Assembly: GCF_024220585.1 (NCBI RefSeq)
Contig: NZ_JAMXKF010000001.1
Span: forward strand, 1,064,033-1,128,032
Reading direction: 5' to 3'
Source: Dyadobacter diqingensis
GTDB taxonomy: Bacteria > Bacteroidota > Bacteroidia > Cytophagales > Spirosomataceae
DNA: 64,000 nt
In this document: positions 62,737 to 64,000 of the stretch, piece by piece
How the letters are laid out: every line of letters begins with the position of its first letter
How positions within the stretch are numbered: the stretch's first letter is position 1
Made by a program: the position numbers and the translations under genes
Notes under the pieces: model-generated
The model's input: the letters and a program-made list of their open reading frames with translations, nothing else
Databases searched by the model: none
What the model was told of the DNA's origin: nothing

Positions 62737-64000
62737 CTATTGGTTTAATACATATTGCAGGCCTGCAAATGCCTGGTTAAAGTCCGCGACCGCCCTCAGA
62801 TAATTCATTTCAATATCCAAAGCTGTTTGAACACCCTGGAGATATTCCACATAGGAAATTTCTCCGCTTTCATAACCTCTTGCAGCGTTGGTAGAAATCG
62901 TCTGTGCATTCGGTAGCGCAGAGGCGAGATAATAATCCACCAGCGACTGAGAAGTGTAGAGCTGGGTTAACTGCTGCTGGTACTGACTTTGCAGCTGCGA
63001 TGCCAGATAATCTGCATTTTTCTGCTGCATTTGAATATTTGTTTCCGCAGCCTGTATTTTGGATTTATAACTCTTCGAGAAAATCGGAATGGCAATACCG
63101 GCCTTAAAACCCTGAAAACGGGGGGCTCCGTTATAACTGACCGTCCGGCCATTTATTTCCTGATTGCCAGTCAGCGACTGAATGAAATATCCAGCCGTAA
63201 AATCAGGCATCAGCATCGCCTTTTCAAGATTTTTACCTGCTCTTGCCATTTCCACCTGTTGCACGGCATGAAGAAAAGCAGGATTTTGCCTGATTGCCGT
63301 ACTATCGAGCAACGATGTTACGGGCTGTGTATTGAAAACAGTATCACGGACCATAAAATCCGAGTCCAGGTTAAGCAGCACCCTCAGTTTTGACTTCTCA
63401 ATTTTGATCAGACTTTCATTTTGATGAATTCTTTGACGGATTTCATCTTGCCGCGTCACGGCCGTTGTCTTTTCCAACAGATTGGTTTCACCGGTTTCAA
63501 ACCGTAACGTGGCAGCTTTAACGAACTGTCCCAACAGACGGTTTTGTTTTTCAAGTAAACCATTTAGCTTATTGAGATAAAGAATGGCAACCCAGTTTTG
63601 GCGGATCACATAGGTAATCTCTCTTCTGGACTGATCCAGTTTTAACTCGCTTCCTTTAAGGTTACTATTAAGCACTTCCCTGCGCGCACTGTATTGAAAC
63701 GGACTGAAATTTTGGGAGATATCATAATTCTGATCAAACGCCTTCGTGTTATATTGCCCGAACATTCCACCAATATTGGTTTTGGGGAGATCAAACGCAG
63801 AACCTTTTAACTGGGATTGCATCTTGATTTCAAGCTCTCCCGCCGAAAGAAGCTGGTTATTTTTTAGTCCCAGCGCTATGGCTTCTTGCAGATCCAGCGT
63901 CTTCACCGGCTGCGCATTGGCTCCCGAAAAAGACAAAATAATCAGCAGCACCGCTATCACCGATGATTTACCCGTTTCCAGACCTTTCTCAAAATACCAG
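62737..64000 (-). CDS. TolC-like outer-membrane efflux protein (partial at right edge)
   Basis: At least 420 residues of a TolC/CzcC-like channel protein. A hydrophobic leader (VIAVLLIILSFSGANAQ) is followed by LDLQEAIALGLKNNQLLSAGELEI, long helices rich in Gln and Ala, and the family's repeated pattern (AARGYESGEISYVEYLQGVQTALD). The reading frame remains open to the window end (WYFEKGLETGKSS before the leader), so the true start lies beyond 64000. It forms an operon with the adaptor gene after a 6-bp gap and presumably with an RND pump gene upstream. Confidence 0.9.
   Translation of the reverse strand, partial: WYFEKGLETGKSSVIAVLLIILSFSGANAQPVKTLDLQEAIALGLKNNQLLSAGELEIKMQSQLKGSAFDLPKTNIGGMFGQYNTKAFDQNYDISQNFSPFQYSARREVLNSNLKGSELKLDQSRREITYVIRQNWVAILYLNKLNGLLEKQNRLLGQFVKAATLRFETGETNLLEKTTAVTRQDEIRQRIHQNESLIKIEKSKLRVLLNLDSDFMVRDTVFNTQPVTSLLDSTAIRQNPAFLHAVQQVEMARAGKNLEKAMLMPDFTAGYFIQSLTGNQEINGRTVSYNGAPRFQGFKAGIAIPIFSKSYKSKIQAAETNIQMQQKNADYLASQLQSQYQQQLTQLYTSQSLVDYYLASALPNAQTISTNAARGYESGEISYVEYLQGVQTALDIEMNYLRAVADFNQAFAGLQYVLNQ

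Overview
The window looks like a chromosome segment of a Bacteroidota soil or plant-associated bacterium, close in style to Dyadobacter and other Cytophagales. The reasons are the moderate GC content, many secreted and lipidated enzymes ending their signal peptides in 'AQ' or 'SC', weak Shine-Dalgarno sequences, several promoter boxes of the Bacteroidota form TAnnTTTG, and the protein families present. The genus is an inference. No rRNA, tRNA, CRISPR array or intact insertion sequence was seen.

Region 1 (about 80-8624, + strand) is a tightly spaced galacturonate/pectin operon. It holds a secreted CE12 esterase fused to a GH28 polygalacturonase, two tandem KdgF cupins (one plain, one with a signal peptide), a GH105 hydrolase fused to a glutamine-amidotransferase-like domain, tagaturonate reductase (uxaB), a hexuronate MFS transporter and a small secreted NTF2-like protein. 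A second pectin island (12778-15472) has GH105 plus a CE12 esterase. A third (32410-37282) has a PL11 rhamnogalacturonan lyase, a CE12 esterase, a GH105 hydrolase and a convergent GntR-type regulator. Together they describe removal of acetyl groups from pectin, cleavage of homogalacturonan and rhamnogalacturonan I, hydrolysis of unsaturated ends, uptake, and entry into uronate catabolism. No SusC/SusD pair lies in the window, so glycan import across the outer membrane must be encoded elsewhere.

Region 2 (8625-32270) is mixed chromosomal content: a fossil of a REP-associated (RAYT/IS200-like) transposase with its palindrome, a lipoprotein, an ATP-grasp enzyme, leucyl aminopeptidase, an M28 peptidase, a Crp/Fnr regulator with an SDR and an orphan acyl carrier protein, a bestrophin, a divergent AraC regulator/PhyH dioxygenase pair, a HAD phosphatase, an SDR with two TetR-like operator sites upstream, a PQQ-type sugar dehydrogenase lipoprotein, a serine hydrolase, a DEAD-box helicase and two tandem paralogous polytopic membrane proteins of unknown function.

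Region 3 (36284-51453, mostly - strand) contains a lipoprotein, a BNR propeller protein, gpsA, a second sugar-dehydrogenase lipoprotein and, at 42281-49244, a complete eboABCDEF cluster in canonical order (EboA, TatD-like EboB, UbiA-like EboC, dehydroquinate-synthase-like EboD, TIM-barrel EboE, phosphatase-like EboF). The ebo cluster is known from cyanobacteria and proteobacteria as a poorly understood metabolite-trafficking system. Here it is interrupted between eboE and eboF by an array of 57-bp palindrome-bearing repeats. MgtC and aminopeptidase P follow.

Region 4 (51630-64000) carries a subtilase, a Na+/H+ antiporter, a Tat-exported Gfo/Idh/MocA oxidoreductase plus sugar isomerase pair, an outer-membrane beta-barrel protein, two NarL-type response regulators (the second with a degenerate receiver) and a - strand metal-efflux operon (TolC-like protein, CusB/CzcB adaptor, RcnA-like membrane protein) that runs off the right edge. 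Clear hairpin terminators separate many of the units.
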